Assembly: GCF_002797435.1 (NCBI RefSeq)
Contig: NZ_PGEN01000001.1
Location: forward strand, 1,054,001 to 1,118,000
Direction: 5' to 3'
DNA length: 64,000 nt
DNA from: Sphingomonas koreensis
GTDB taxonomy: Bacteria > Pseudomonadota > Alphaproteobacteria > Sphingomonadales > Sphingomonadaceae
In this document: one piece after another, positions 43,697 to 52,228 of the stretch
Layout of the letters: the number at the start of each line of letters is the position of its first letter
Numbering within the stretch: the first letter of the stretch is position 1
Notes under the pieces: model-generated
Told to the model about the DNA's origin: nothing
Database searches by the model: none
Seen by the model: only the letters and a program-made list of their open reading frames with translations
Translations under genes and position numbers: made by a program

Positions 43697-45292
43697 CTAA
43701 AGCAAGCGCCCCTGCCCGCTCCCCGCTTCACGTGGCGCGCTGCGGAAGGCTGCAGTGGAATCGACCAGAGGAATGTCCGGCCGCCGTCCATGGAACAGTT
43801 CGTCAACGGTCAGGATCTGCATCCGCGCATAGCTTCGTCCGGTCGCCTCCGAATGGAACCGCCCCACCGCCGCCGCCTCGCGCAGCATCGGCCCCGAGGG
43901 CGGTGAGCGGCTGACGATCACTCCGATCGGCGCTTTCTCACGTTCCATCACCGAATGCAGATCGCGCACGACCTTCACCCCGACATGCTCGCCGCCCTTG
44001 ACCGAGACCAGTGCCTTGGCCGTGCGCTGCCGCTCGGGCTTGAAGTAGATGATGCCGTCGATCCCGCCATCCGGCCCCTTCTTCCGTTCAGCGAAAGGCA
44101 CCGCATCGATCATCGACACTGCCCACCACTGGAACTGGTACGGGTCGCGCCGCGCCAGATCCTCGGCCGAGGCACGGTCGCGCGGCGTGCCTTCCACATT
44201 CAGCGCGATCCCGGGAAACGCCGCCTTCATCCGCCGCTCGATCAGGCTGATGGCAAGGTGCGTCACGTCGATCCCCGCCCAGCGCCGCCCGAGCTTCTGC
44301 GCAGCGTGCACCGCTGTCCCGCACCCGCAGAACGGGTCGAGCACAAGATCGCCCTCGTTGGAGGAAGCAGCGATGATCCGCTCCAGCAAGGCGATCGGCT
44401 TTTGCGTCGGATAGCCCAGCCGCTCCTGCGCCTGCGAGTTGATCGCGGGGATATCGTTCCACAGCGCCTGCACCGGTACCCCGCGCGCCTCGTCCAGATA
44501 GCGTTTCAGGCGGATCCCCCCGCTCCGCGTGAAATGCAGCCGCCCTTCGCGATCGAGCCGCTCCATCGTCTCGACCGGCATCCGCCAATAGGAATGAACC
44601 CCCTTATACGCATAGTGATAGCCGCCGCCCGACAGTCCCTTGGCGGTGAGGTTGTCGTCCATCCACAGCCGACCGTCGGGGTCGCGGTTGCGGAAACGCG
44701 CCTCATAGTCGCGGTCATAGGGCGCGAATTGCGGGTTCCAGACCGGCTTCGTACCTTTCGAATAGAAGAGGACGATGTCGGTGTTGCGCCCGTATCGTCC
44801 GCCGTCGCTGTGCGCCGAGGTGCGTTTCCATGTGATCTCGTTGCGGAACCGCTCGGCGCCGAACACGCCGTCGGCGAGCAGCTTGAGGTAGTGGCTCGCG
44901 GTCGGGTCGCAGTGAAGATAGAGGCTGCCCGTCGGCTTGAGCACCCGGTGCAGTTCGATCAGCCGGATCGCCATCATCGCGAGATACGCCATCATGTCGT
45001 TCTCGCCGAGGAACGCACGCATCGCGTTGAGCAGGTCGAATGCCCGCGTGCACCCGCTCTGCATCGCCTGATCGAAGGCGTCCTCGGCACTGTCGTTCCA
45101 GTGCCAGCTGTCCTCGAACGCCTCGACCTGCGCATCCGCCTCCGCCCCGGTCGGCGACCGGAACAGGATGTTGTAGTTGGCGTTCGAATTGAACGGCGGA
45201 TCGAGATAGATGAGATCGACGCTCTCATCCGCAAAATGGGTGCGGAGCACGTCGAGATTGTCGCCGTAGAAGAGATGATTCGCGAGCCGCAT
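43697..45292 (-). CDS. DNA methyltransferase fused to a nuclease-like domain
   Basis: The 531-residue protein starts MRLANHLFYGDNLDVLR with GGAACGGAAG upstream; longer in-frame starts at 45310 and 45379 are less likely. The N6/N4 beta-class methylase has motif IV DPPFNSN near residue 35 and motif I LDPFCGCGT near 310. The order IV then I is usual for this class. From about residue 390 a Mrr/restriction-like domain shows DGGIDGIIYF and ALVSVKGG, a PD-(D/E)xK-like D...xK. It has no partner gene, so it may be a self-contained modification-restriction enzyme or act in repair. Confidence 0.83.
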   Translation of the reverse strand: MRLANHLFYGDNLDVLRTHFADESVDLIYLDPPFNSNANYNILFRSPTGAEADAQVEAFEDSWHWNDSAEDAFDQAMQSGCTRAFDLLNAMRAFLGENDMMAYLAMMAIRLIELHRVLKPTGSLYLHCDPTASHYLKLLADGVFGAERFRNEITWKRTSAHSDGGRYGRNTDIVLFYSKGTKPVWNPQFAPYDRDYEARFRNRDPDGRLWMDDNLTAKGLSGGGYHYAYKGVHSYWRMPVETMERLDREGRLHFTRSGGIRLKRYLDEARGVPVQALWNDIPAINSQAQERLGYPTQKPIALLERIIAASSNEGDLVLDPFCGCGTAVHAAQKLGRRWAGIDVTHLAISLIERRMKAAFPGIALNVEGTPRDRASAEDLARRDPYQFQWWAVSMIDAVPFAERKKGPDGGIDGIIYFKPERQRTAKALVSVKGGEHVGVKVVRDLHSVMEREKAPIGVIVSRSPPSGPMLREAAAVGRFHSEATGRSYARMQILTVDELFHGRRPDIPLVDSTAAFRSAPREAGSGQGRLL

Positions 45293-45606
45293 CTTCCGTT
45301 CCCACGGCATCACGCCGCGCTGGAACGCTAGACGATCATTTCGGGAACGTGAGTGGATGTGCATCCGTTCCGGAGCCATTGGCGAAGGCCATGGCTCTAC
45401 CGCCGCGCTGCGCGGTTCCCTGGCGCCGACTGATCGGTTTTGGCATCGCCCGGCTCGCCGCCCGCACGACCTTCAATAAATCCATTAAATATCAAATGAT
45501 TACGAATGAAGGTACTTGATCCGCTACGGACTCGTCTTCCAGCGAACTCAACCCGCCCGCCCTCAACAAGGACGACGAGCGTCCGCATTGCCGCTAAGGC
45601 CTCCGC

Positions 45607-46167
45607 ATGGCGCGGCTGATCCTGTTCAACAAACCCTATGGCGTGCTCTGCCAGTTCACCGACTCGCGCAACCCGACACCGCGCCCGACCCTGTCGGACT
45701 TCATCGATCTTCCGGGCGTCTATCCCGCGGGCCGGCTCGATCTCGACAGCGAAGGGCTGTTGCTGCTCACCGATGACGGACGGCTGCAGGCGCGGATCTC
45801 CGACCCGCGGTTCAAGACGCCGAAAACCTATCTGGTTCAGGTCGAGGGCGAGCCGGACAAGGCGGCATTGGATGCGCTGCGCCGCGGCGTACGGCTCAAG
45901 GATGGCGCGACGCTTCCCGCCGAGATCGAGCGGATCGATCCGCCGGAGCTCTGGCCGCGCGACCCACCGGTACGTTTCCGCAAGACCGTCCCTGATTGCT
46001 GGCTGAGTCTGACAATCCGCGAAGGCCGCAATCGCCAGGTGCGGCGCATGACCGCCGCGATCGGCCATCCGACGTTGCGGCTGGTGCGCTGGCGTATCGG
46101 CGAGTGGACGCTCGACGGCGTCGCGCCCGGCGCCTGGCGGGAAACGGGATTGATCCCCAGCGGCTGA
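45607..46167 (+). CDS. rluE: 23S rRNA pseudouridine synthase RluE-like
   Basis: The 186-residue RsuA-family protein has no S4 domain, like RluE (U2457 in E. coli). It starts [17 protein letters not shown]. The catalytic motif is [14 protein letters not shown] with nucleophile Asp. It also has [12 protein letters not shown] and [23 protein letters not shown]. The target assignment follows from length and domain content. It is a stand-alone gene. Confidence 0.87.
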   Translation: MARLILFNKPYGVLCQFTDSRNPTPRPTLSDFIDLPGVYPAGRLDLDSEGLLLLTDDGRLQARISDPRFKTPKTYLVQVEGEPDKAALDALRRGVRLKDGATLPAEIERIDPPELWPRDPPVRFRKTVPDCWLSLTIREGRNRQVRRMTAAIGHPTLRLVRWRIGEWTLDGVAPGAWRETGLIPSG

Positions 46168-46252
46168 CAGGATCGAGCGGGAAAGAAAATCCGGCTGGCC
46201 TAGGACAATACGCCCCCATGACAAGCGGGAGCGAGGCGGCTAGAGGCACCGC

Positions 46253-46648
46253 ATGGCCGGCTGGATCAGAGAGTCGCGAGGCGGACGCAGCATCCTTTTG
46301 GTGCTGTTCGCGCTCGTGCTCGCGATTCGTGTCGCGATCCCGACCGGCTTCATGCCGACCGCGGCGCCAAAGGGCATCGTCATTTCGGTCTGTACCGGAT
46401 TGGGCGAAACCAAGGCGTTTCTGCCGACCGGGGACGACGATGCGCCCGAGCCGCATGGCAGCGGGACTTCCGATTGTACGTTCGCCACCGGCCTTGGCAG
46501 CGGGCTGGTCGCATCGGCCTCAGCCCCCCTCGCCGCTTTCGGCCTTGCCGTGCATGGGGTGCGCGCCGATCCCGCGATCGCCGAATTCACGGTCCATCGC
46601 CTCGCCGCGCCTCCACCGCCCGCGCACGCACCACCCGCGCACGCCTGA
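46253..46648 (+). CDS. DUF2946-like protein, copper-cluster leader
   Basis: The 131-residue protein has an N-terminal hydrophobic segment (SILLVLFALVLAIRVAIPTGFMP) like DUF2946 family proteins, often found next to copper genes. The Cys-containing SVCTGLG and DCTFATG and a His/Pro tail (APPPPAHAPPAHA) could bind metal. A second hydrophobic stretch is in the centre. It starts the cluster of PepSY-TM, TonB receptor, PCu(A)C and SCO genes. Confidence 0.72.
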   Translation: MAGWIRESRGGRSILLVLFALVLAIRVAIPTGFMPTAAPKGIVISVCTGLGETKAFLPTGDDDAPEPHGSGTSDCTFATGLGSGLVASASAPLAAFGLAVHGVRADPAIAEFTVHRLAAPPPPAHAPPAHA

Positions 46649-46761
46649 AGGCCGCGCGGCGAACCGTCTGAGATCGTTCGCCACCTGATCGCTCTGGGTG
46701 CCCGGCACCCTGTGCGCGCGTCGTGCCGCATGCGGCCGGCGCCGGCAGACGAGGTTCCGAC

Positions 46762-46920
46762 ATGTTGGTTGCAACGGGCGGCCGTGCCGCCCTGACGCCT
46801 GTGCTGCGCCGGGTCCGCCGGTCGGCCTGGCTGTTGATCCTGCTCTGCATCGCCGCCCAGATCGGCGATGCGACACTCCATCCCGCCGCACGCGCGGCGG
46901 CCGGACGCGCAGTTCGATGA
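46762..46920 (+). CDS. small membrane protein in the copper cluster
   Basis: A 52-residue protein from ATG with GAGG upstream; a longer frame from 46723 is possible. One hydrophobic helix (SAWLLILLCIAAQIGDATLH) follows a basic N-terminus. The stop overlaps the PepSY gene start by ATGA, which supports translation. A Cys in the helix and a His may matter. Its function is unknown. Confidence 0.5.
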   Translation: MLVATGGRAALTPVLRRVRRSAWLLILLCIAAQIGDATLHPAARAAAGRAVR

Positions 46921-48065
46921 GTCGCGCGCGTATCCTGATCCGCCGCGTCCATCTGTGGCTCGGGGTGAGCCTGGGGCTGCTGTTCGTCCTGCTCGGTCTG
47001 ACCGGCTCGGCGCTCGTCTTCTATGTCGAGATCGACGCCGCGCTGAACCGCAATGCAATCGGCGAAGCCCGGGGCTCGGTCCCAGGCTGGTCATCGCCAG
47101 TCTGGGATCGCGCGCTGGCAACCGCGCGCCAGCGCTGGCCTGCCGGGGACTGGTCGTTCGAGGCGACCGGCGAAGGCGGTGCAATCCCCGCGCGCTACTA
47201 TCCGGCATCGGAACATCATGGCCATCACGCCGAACGCGAGATGGTCTGGTTCTCGCCCGACGGGAACCGGATTCTCCGCACCGAACCCTGGGGCGGCTAT
47301 GTGATGAGCTGGCTCTACGAACTGCACATGCACCTGCTCGCAGGTGAGACGGGGCGGCAGATCGTGGGCTGGTCCGGCGTCGCGATGCTGGTGCTGCTCA
47401 TCTCCGGCATCGCCGCCTGGTGGCCGCGCGGCAGCTGGCGCAAGGCGCTCGCGTTCAAGCGGAAAGCCGCGCCGATCCGCCGCCTGCGCGACCTGCACAA
47501 GCATTTCGGGCTGTGGAGTTCGGCCCTGCTGCTCGTGCTCGTCGGCACCGGCGTGCTGCTCGCGCTGCCGGGTGTGAAGACTCAGGTGATCGGCACCATG
47601 ATCGCCACACCCGATCCGGTACCGGCACCGCGTTCGATCGCCAGCACGGCCCGACAGATTTCAGTGGCCGAAGCGCTGACGGCGGCGCACCGCGCCCTGC
47701 CCGATGCGCGGCTCGCCTTCACAGATGTACCGCCCGCCGGGGACAAGCCGTTCCGCATCCGCGCGCAGGTGCCGGGCGATCCGCACGCGCGCTTCCCGGG
47801 CAGCTTCGTTTTCGTCGATCAGTATTCGGGCCGCGTCCTCGCAGTGCACGACATTCGCCGGGGCAACGCCGGAACGACCGTCTCGGCATGGATCCGCACG
47901 CTGCACGACGGGTCGGTCGGCGGCACGCCTGCCCGCATCGTGGCGGCCCTGCTCGGTCTCATCCCGGCCGTGCTTTTCGGGACCGGCCTTCTCCACTGGC
48001 TGCGGCGTCGGCGCGCGCCGCATCTCCGTACACAATCAAGAACATCCTCAGGGAGCATTTCGTGA
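46917..48065 (+). CDS. PepSY-associated TM protein
   Basis: The 382-residue inner-membrane protein starts MSRARILIRRVHLWLGVSLGL. It has about four helices in PepSY_TM layout, with an N-terminal helix (LGLLFVLLGLTGSALVFYVE), a periplasmic loop and His-containing helices (ELHMHLLAGETGRQIVGWSG and DLHKHFGLWSSALLLVL). Such proteins act in metal or siderophore reduction and transfer. It is coupled to the TonB receptor by a GTGA overlap. Confidence 0.85.
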   Translation: MSRARILIRRVHLWLGVSLGLLFVLLGLTGSALVFYVEIDAALNRNAIGEARGSVPGWSSPVWDRALATARQRWPAGDWSFEATGEGGAIPARYYPASEHHGHHAEREMVWFSPDGNRILRTEPWGGYVMSWLYELHMHLLAGETGRQIVGWSGVAMLVLLISGIAAWWPRGSWRKALAFKRKAAPIRRLRDLHKHFGLWSSALLLVLVGTGVLLALPGVKTQVIGTMIATPDPVPAPRSIASTARQISVAEALTAAHRALPDARLAFTDVPPAGDKPFRIRAQVPGDPHARFPGSFVFVDQYSGRVLAVHDIRRGNAGTTVSAWIRTLHDGSVGGTPARIVAALLGLIPAVLFGTGLLHWLRRRRAPHLRTQSRTSSGSIS

Positions 48066-50206
48066 AGACTTCACTTTTCGCCATCGCCGCAACCCTCGCG
48101 GCAACACCTGCCTTCGCCCAGGACGAGTCCGCCCGCGGCGACGCCGGAACCGTCATCGTCACCGGCCAGCGCCAGCTGGAGGAGCAGCCCGACGTCGCCG
48201 GGCGCCTCGGGCTCACCAACCGCGAAACCCCCGCCATCGTTGATGTCCTAACCCAGGCCGATTTCCAGAATCAGGGTGTGCGGACCGCGATCGAGGCGCT
48301 GAACGCCGCACCCGGTGTCGCGTCGGGCAACCTCCCCGGCTCGATCGGATCGGTGTCGATGCGCGGCTTCCATCGCGCGGTGAACTATCTCTATGACGGC
48401 GTTCGCATGGCCAATTCGGACGTCGGCATCCGCAACTGGGATGCATGGATGTTCGAGCGGATCGAGGTGATCAAGGGCCCAGCCTCGGTCACGTCGGGCG
48501 AAGGCGCACTGGCCGGCGCGATCAACTTCGTCCCCCGCCGTCCCAAGCTCGACGGCGCCAGCGGCGAAGTGCTGGCCAGCTATGGCAGCTTCGACACCGC
48601 CCGGCTTGCGGGCGACGTCAACCTGCCGCTCGGCCCGACCGCGGCGGTGCGCGGCGACCTTTCCTGGTCGCGCTCGTCGGGATGGGTCGACGACACGGAT
48701 AGCCGGACGTTCGCCGCCTCTGTCTCGCTGCTGTTCCGACCCAGCGACCGCTTCTCGCTGACCGTATCGGCCGACTATTTCGAGGACCGGTTCTCGAGCG
48801 CCTATTTCGGCACGCCGGTCGTGTCCCGCGCGGTCGCGCGCGATCCGTCCGGCGCGGTGTCGGGCAGTGCGGGCCTGGTGCTCGACAAGGCGATGCGGCG
48901 CCTCAATTTCGACGTCCTCGACGGCGATGTGGGGTCTGACACGCTGTGGCTTCGCGCCCGCGGCGAATATGTGGTGTCGGACTCGCTCAAGCTGGTAAGT
49001 GACACGAGCTGGTACACGTCGAACCGAATCTGGCGCGACGCGGACGAATATACGTTCAATGCGGCAACCGGGCTGATCGACCGCTCGACCTCGCTGATCA
49101 CCCACGACCATCAATATTGGAGCCAGCGGCTTCACCTTGGTTTTGACGGGGAAATCGCAGGGATGCGCAATCGCTTCGCCGCCGGCGTCGAGTTCGGCGG
49201 CACCAGTTTCTTCACCAAACGCCGCTTCGGGGCCGCCCCGTCCGCCGATCCGTTCAAGCCGGTCCGTGGCACCTTCCCGCAGGATACCCCCGCCAATTTC
49301 GGCACGCGTCAGGACGTCACCGCCGATGTCGATTCCTACGCCTTGTTCGTTGAGAATGCGCTCAACCTGACGCCCGACTGGCTGGTCGCGGGCGGCCTGC
49401 GCTACGATCACGTCAAGCTCGACCGGCGCGTCGTCAACGCCACCAGTGGTGCCGCGCAGACCTATGGCCAAAGCTATGATCCGGTCTCGTGGCGGATCGG
49501 CACCGTCTACAGCCTGACGCCCAAGACCCAGGTCTTCGCGCAATACAGCTATGCCGTCACCCCAGTGAGCGGGCTGCTGTTCCTCAGCGCCGCCAACGCC
49601 AGCTTCGACCTCACCACCGGTTATTCCTACGAGGCGGGGATCAAGACCTCGCTCACCGGCAGCGGGGTCGAGCTGACCGCGTCGCTGTTCAACATCCGCC
49701 AGGACGACATATTGACGCGCGATCCGGCGAACCCGGCGGTGGTCGTCCAGGGTGGCAACCTTCGCTCGCGCGGTGTCGAGCTGTCGCTCAACCTGCCCGC
49801 CACTGACGAACTCAACATTGGGGTCAGCGGAACCTTGCTCGACGCCGAATATGGCGAGCTGATCGAAGCCGGCGGCGCCGACCGGTCGGGCAACCGCCCG
49901 CCCAACGTGCCCGAACGGCTGGCCGATCTCGTCGTTACCTATGCGCCCAAGATGCTGCCGGTGACGCTGACCGGTTCGATCCGGCACAATGGCGGCTTCT
50001 TCACATCAAACGCCAACACCGTGAAGGTCAATGCGTTCACTACGTTCGACGCCGCGATCGCATGGCGCACGAAGCTCGGCACGCTGACGCTGCGGGGCCG
50101 CAACCTCACGGACGAATTCTATGCCGACTGGTCGGGCTACGCCTCCGGCCTCGTCTTCGTCGGCGCGCCACGCAGCGTCGAGCTGTCGCTCACCCGCCGG
50201 TTCTAG
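48062..50206 (+). CDS. TonB-dependent outer-membrane receptor
   Basis: The 714-residue protein starts at GTG in an overlap with the PepSY gene, with GGGAG 7 nt upstream. It has a signal peptide (about residues 1-20, ending AFA), a TonB-box-like GTVIVTGQR and a plug domain (about 50-160, ERIEVIKGPASVTSGEGALAGAINF). The beta-barrel ends with Phe (SVELSLTRRF). By context it probably takes up copper or a copper complex, like OprC-type receptors. The ligand is inferred. Confidence 0.9.
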   Translation: MKTSLFAIAATLAATPAFAQDESARGDAGTVIVTGQRQLEEQPDVAGRLGLTNRETPAIVDVLTQADFQNQGVRTAIEALNAAPGVASGNLPGSIGSVSMRGFHRAVNYLYDGVRMANSDVGIRNWDAWMFERIEVIKGPASVTSGEGALAGAINFVPRRPKLDGASGEVLASYGSFDTARLAGDVNLPLGPTAAVRGDLSWSRSSGWVDDTDSRTFAASVSLLFRPSDRFSLTVSADYFEDRFSSAYFGTPVVSRAVARDPSGAVSGSAGLVLDKAMRRLNFDVLDGDVGSDTLWLRARGEYVVSDSLKLVSDTSWYTSNRIWRDADEYTFNAATGLIDRSTSLITHDHQYWSQRLHLGFDGEIAGMRNRFAAGVEFGGTSFFTKRRFGAAPSADPFKPVRGTFPQDTPANFGTRQDVTADVDSYALFVENALNLTPDWLVAGGLRYDHVKLDRRVVNATSGAAQTYGQSYDPVSWRIGTVYSLTPKTQVFAQYSYAVTPVSGLLFLSAANASFDLTTGYSYEAGIKTSLTGSGVELTASLFNIRQDDILTRDPANPAVVVQGGNLRSRGVELSLNLPATDELNIGVSGTLLDAEYGELIEAGGADRSGNRPPNVPERLADLVVTYAPKMLPVTLTGSIRHNGGFFTSNANTVKVNAFTTFDAAIAWRTKLGTLTLRGRNLTDEFYADWSGYASGLVFVGAPRSVELSLTRRF

Positions 50207-50220
50207 AAGGAGAAGAGAAG

Positions 50221-50697
50221 ATGCAGATGTTCAAGCCCATTGCGGCGGGGGTGCTCGCGCTCATGCTCGCCACCCCGATCGCCGCGCATGATTTCAAGCG
50301 CGGCACCCTGTCGATCGCTCATCCCTGGACACGTCAGACCGCCCCGGGACAGGCCAATGGCGGCGGGTTCATGACGGTCAGCAACACCGGGAAGCAGGCC
50401 GATCGCCTGATCGGTGGCAGCTCGCCCGCCTCTGCCAGGGTCGAGATCCACACCATGTCGATGGCGGGCGGAGTGATGCGGATGCGTCCGCTACCCAATG
50501 GCCTCTCCATCCCCGCCGGCGGCAAGCTCGAGCTCAAGCCGGGCAGCCATCACATCATGCTGATCGGCCTCAAGAAGCCGCTCAAGCTCGGCACGATGGT
50601 GCCGCTGACCTTGCGCTTCGAGAAGGCCGGTACGGTGACCGTTCAGCTCAAGGTCGAAGCGATCACCTACGGAACGGGAGCCGGCCATGACCATTGA
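50221..50697 (+). CDS. periplasmic copper chaperone PCu(A)C
   Basis: PCu(A)C (DUF461) proteins hand Cu(I) to cytochrome oxidase. The 158-residue protein has AAGGAG 8 nt upstream, a signal peptide (about residues 1-22) and the copper site spread over HTMSMAGGVMRMR and HHIMLIGL (H-M/M-x21-HxM pattern). It overlaps SCO by 11 bp. A His-rich end (GAGHDH) may help binding. Confidence 0.88.
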   Translation: MQMFKPIAAGVLALMLATPIAAHDFKRGTLSIAHPWTRQTAPGQANGGGFMTVSNTGKQADRLIGGSSPASARVEIHTMSMAGGVMRMRPLPNGLSIPAGGKLELKPGSHHIMLIGLKKPLKLGTMVPLTLRFEKAGTVTVQLKVEAITYGTGAGHDH

Positions 50698-51325
50698 GAC
50701 GCCGCAGAGCGAAACGCCGAAACCCTCAGCCCTCCGCCGCATCCGCCTGTTGCTGTGGGGGGTTGTCGCGATCGCCGCCGTCGTCAGCGGCGTGCTGTGG
50801 TTCCAGCAGCGTAGCACTGCACCCACCGCCGCCGAGAAGGGCTATGCCTCAGCCTTTGGCGGCGCATTCGACATGATCGACCAGAACGGCAAGACCGTCA
50901 CCGACCAGACGCTGCGCGGCAAGCCCTATGCGATCTTCTTCGGCTTCACGCGCTGCCCCGACGTCTGCCCGACCACGCTCAGCCGGATGGCCGCGCTGCG
51001 CAAGCAGCTTGGGCCGGACGGCGACAAGTTCAACATCGTCTTCGTCTCGGTCGATCCGCAGTATGACAAGCCGAAGGACATCGGCAGCTATGTGACGCTG
51101 TTCAACACGCCGATCATCGGTCTGACCGGCTCGGACGCGCAGATCGCGCGCATCGTGAAGGCCTTCAAAGTCTATTACGCCAAGGTACCGGTCGAGGGCG
51201 GCGACTATACGGTCGACCACACCGCATCGGTGTTCCTGATGGACAAGGACGGCCAGTTCGTCGCGACCATCGACCACAAGGAAAGCCAGACGGTTGCGCT
51301 CGACAAACTCAAACGGCTGATCTGA
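50687..51325 (+). CDS. SCO1/SenC family copper-delivery protein
   Basis: SCO proteins deliver copper to the CuA site of cytochrome oxidase and have a thioredoxin fold. The 212-residue protein has one N-terminal membrane helix (about residues 21-40, LLLWGVVAIAAVVSGVLWF). The CxxxC motif FTRCPDVCPTT and the downstream copper His in YTVDHTASVFL are present. It completes the copper cluster and overlaps PCu(A)C. Regulation is not visible. Confidence 0.92.
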   Translation: MTIETPQSETPKPSALRRIRLLLWGVVAIAAVVSGVLWFQQRSTAPTAAEKGYASAFGGAFDMIDQNGKTVTDQTLRGKPYAIFFGFTRCPDVCPTTLSRMAALRKQLGPDGDKFNIVFVSVDPQYDKPKDIGSYVTLFNTPIIGLTGSDAQIARIVKAFKVYYAKVPVEGGDYTVDHTASVFLMDKDGQFVATIDHKESQTVALDKLKRLI

Positions 51326-51333
51326 ACCGCCAG

Positions 51334-51364
51334 GAGACCGGCGCCACCCCATGTAGCCGGTCTC
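51334..51364 (+). terminator. hairpin after the SCO gene
   Basis: A 9-bp stem GAGACCGGC / GCCGGTCTC with a 13-nt loop lies 9 bp after the SCO stop. Confidence 0.55.
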
Positions 51365-51536
51365 ATCGCGCCTCAAAGCATCTTATTGCGACAGGCTCGC
51401 AATATAGCCAGGACTTTGCGCGGCCGGGGTCGCGCCGCCCGTGCCGAGAGAAAAGTCCCGCCCCCGACCGGGGCGCCGTCGCCCCCTCCTATAATGGCGG
51501 AGTGAAGCTTCGCTACCGGACTGGGGGATCGTGACG

Positions 51537-51863
51537 ATGATTGATGGTGCACCCGATTTTCGCGTGAGCGCGCCGCCCTCCGTCACGGTACGGACCGTCG
51601 CGGCGTTCCGGTCGGACCTGCGGGACGCCTGCGGTTCGCATTCCAGCATCCTGCTAGACATCGGCGGCGTGACCGAAGCCGATCTCAGCTTCGTCCAGGT
51701 CGTCTATGCCGCCCGTTACCAGATGGACAGCGTCGGCGGCTCGCTGAAGCTCGCCGGCCCGGCGACCGCGGGTGCCCCGATCGCAACGCTGCTCCGGCGC
51801 GCCGGCTTCACCACCAACCCCGCCGATATCGATTTCTGGTTCCATGGAGAATTGCCGCAATGA
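51537..51863 (+). CDS. STAS-domain protein, start of the che cluster
   Basis: The 108-residue protein has a STAS fold (SVTVRTVAAFRSDLRDACG, SILLDIGGVTEADLSFVQVVYAARYQM). The typical phospho-Ser (DxS) is seen as ADLS. The ATG at 51537 has GGGGGA 8 nt upstream. A TATAAT hexamer lies at 51490-51495, with no clear -35. It overlaps cheY by ATGA. Single STAS proteins at che loci may act as a signalling adaptor, but the role here is unproven. Confidence 0.82.
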   Translation: MIDGAPDFRVSAPPSVTVRTVAAFRSDLRDACGSHSSILLDIGGVTEADLSFVQVVYAARYQMDSVGGSLKLAGPATAGAPIATLLRRAGFTTNPADIDFWFHGELPQ

Positions 51864-52228
51864 CCGCATCGATCCTGACCGTCGATGACTCGCCGAGCCT
51901 GCGCATGGCGATCCGCATCGCGCTGACCGGCGCGGGCTATGCCGTGACCGAGGCCGGCGACGGCGTCGAGGGACTGCAGAAGGCCGGAGGCAGCCAGTTC
52001 GACCTGGTGGTTACCGACCTCAACATGCCCAACATGGACGGGCTGACCATGATCCGCGAGATGCGCAAGCTGCCCGCCTATTGCGGTACGCCGATCATCT
52101 TCCTGACGACCGAGTCCGACGATGCGATGAAGGCACAGGCAAAAGCCGCCGGCGCCACCGGCTGGCTGGTCAAGCCCTTTGTCCCCGATCAGTTGATCCG
52201 CGTCGCGCGCAAGGTTCTGGGCCGGTGA
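51860..52228 (+). CDS. cheY: CheY-type response regulator
   Basis: The 122-residue single-receiver protein has the acid pair DD at residues 9-10, phospho-Asp53 (VVTDLNMP), Thr83 or Thr84 and Lys105 (LVKPF). It accepts phosphate from CheA and would control the flagellar switch or another output. It overlaps the STAS and cheA genes. No cheZ is recognisable in the window. Confidence 0.95.
   Translation: MTASILTVDDSPSLRMAIRIALTGAGYAVTEAGDGVEGLQKAGGSQFDLVVTDLNMPNMDGLTMIREMRKLPAYCGTPIIFLTTESDDAMKAQAKAAGATGWLVKPFVPDQLIRVARKVLGR

Noticed and set aside
48248..49987. A 579-residue minus-strand frame opposite the TonB receptor
   Set aside because: It is a shadow of the receptor gene; Arg/Gly/Asp repeats and no motif.
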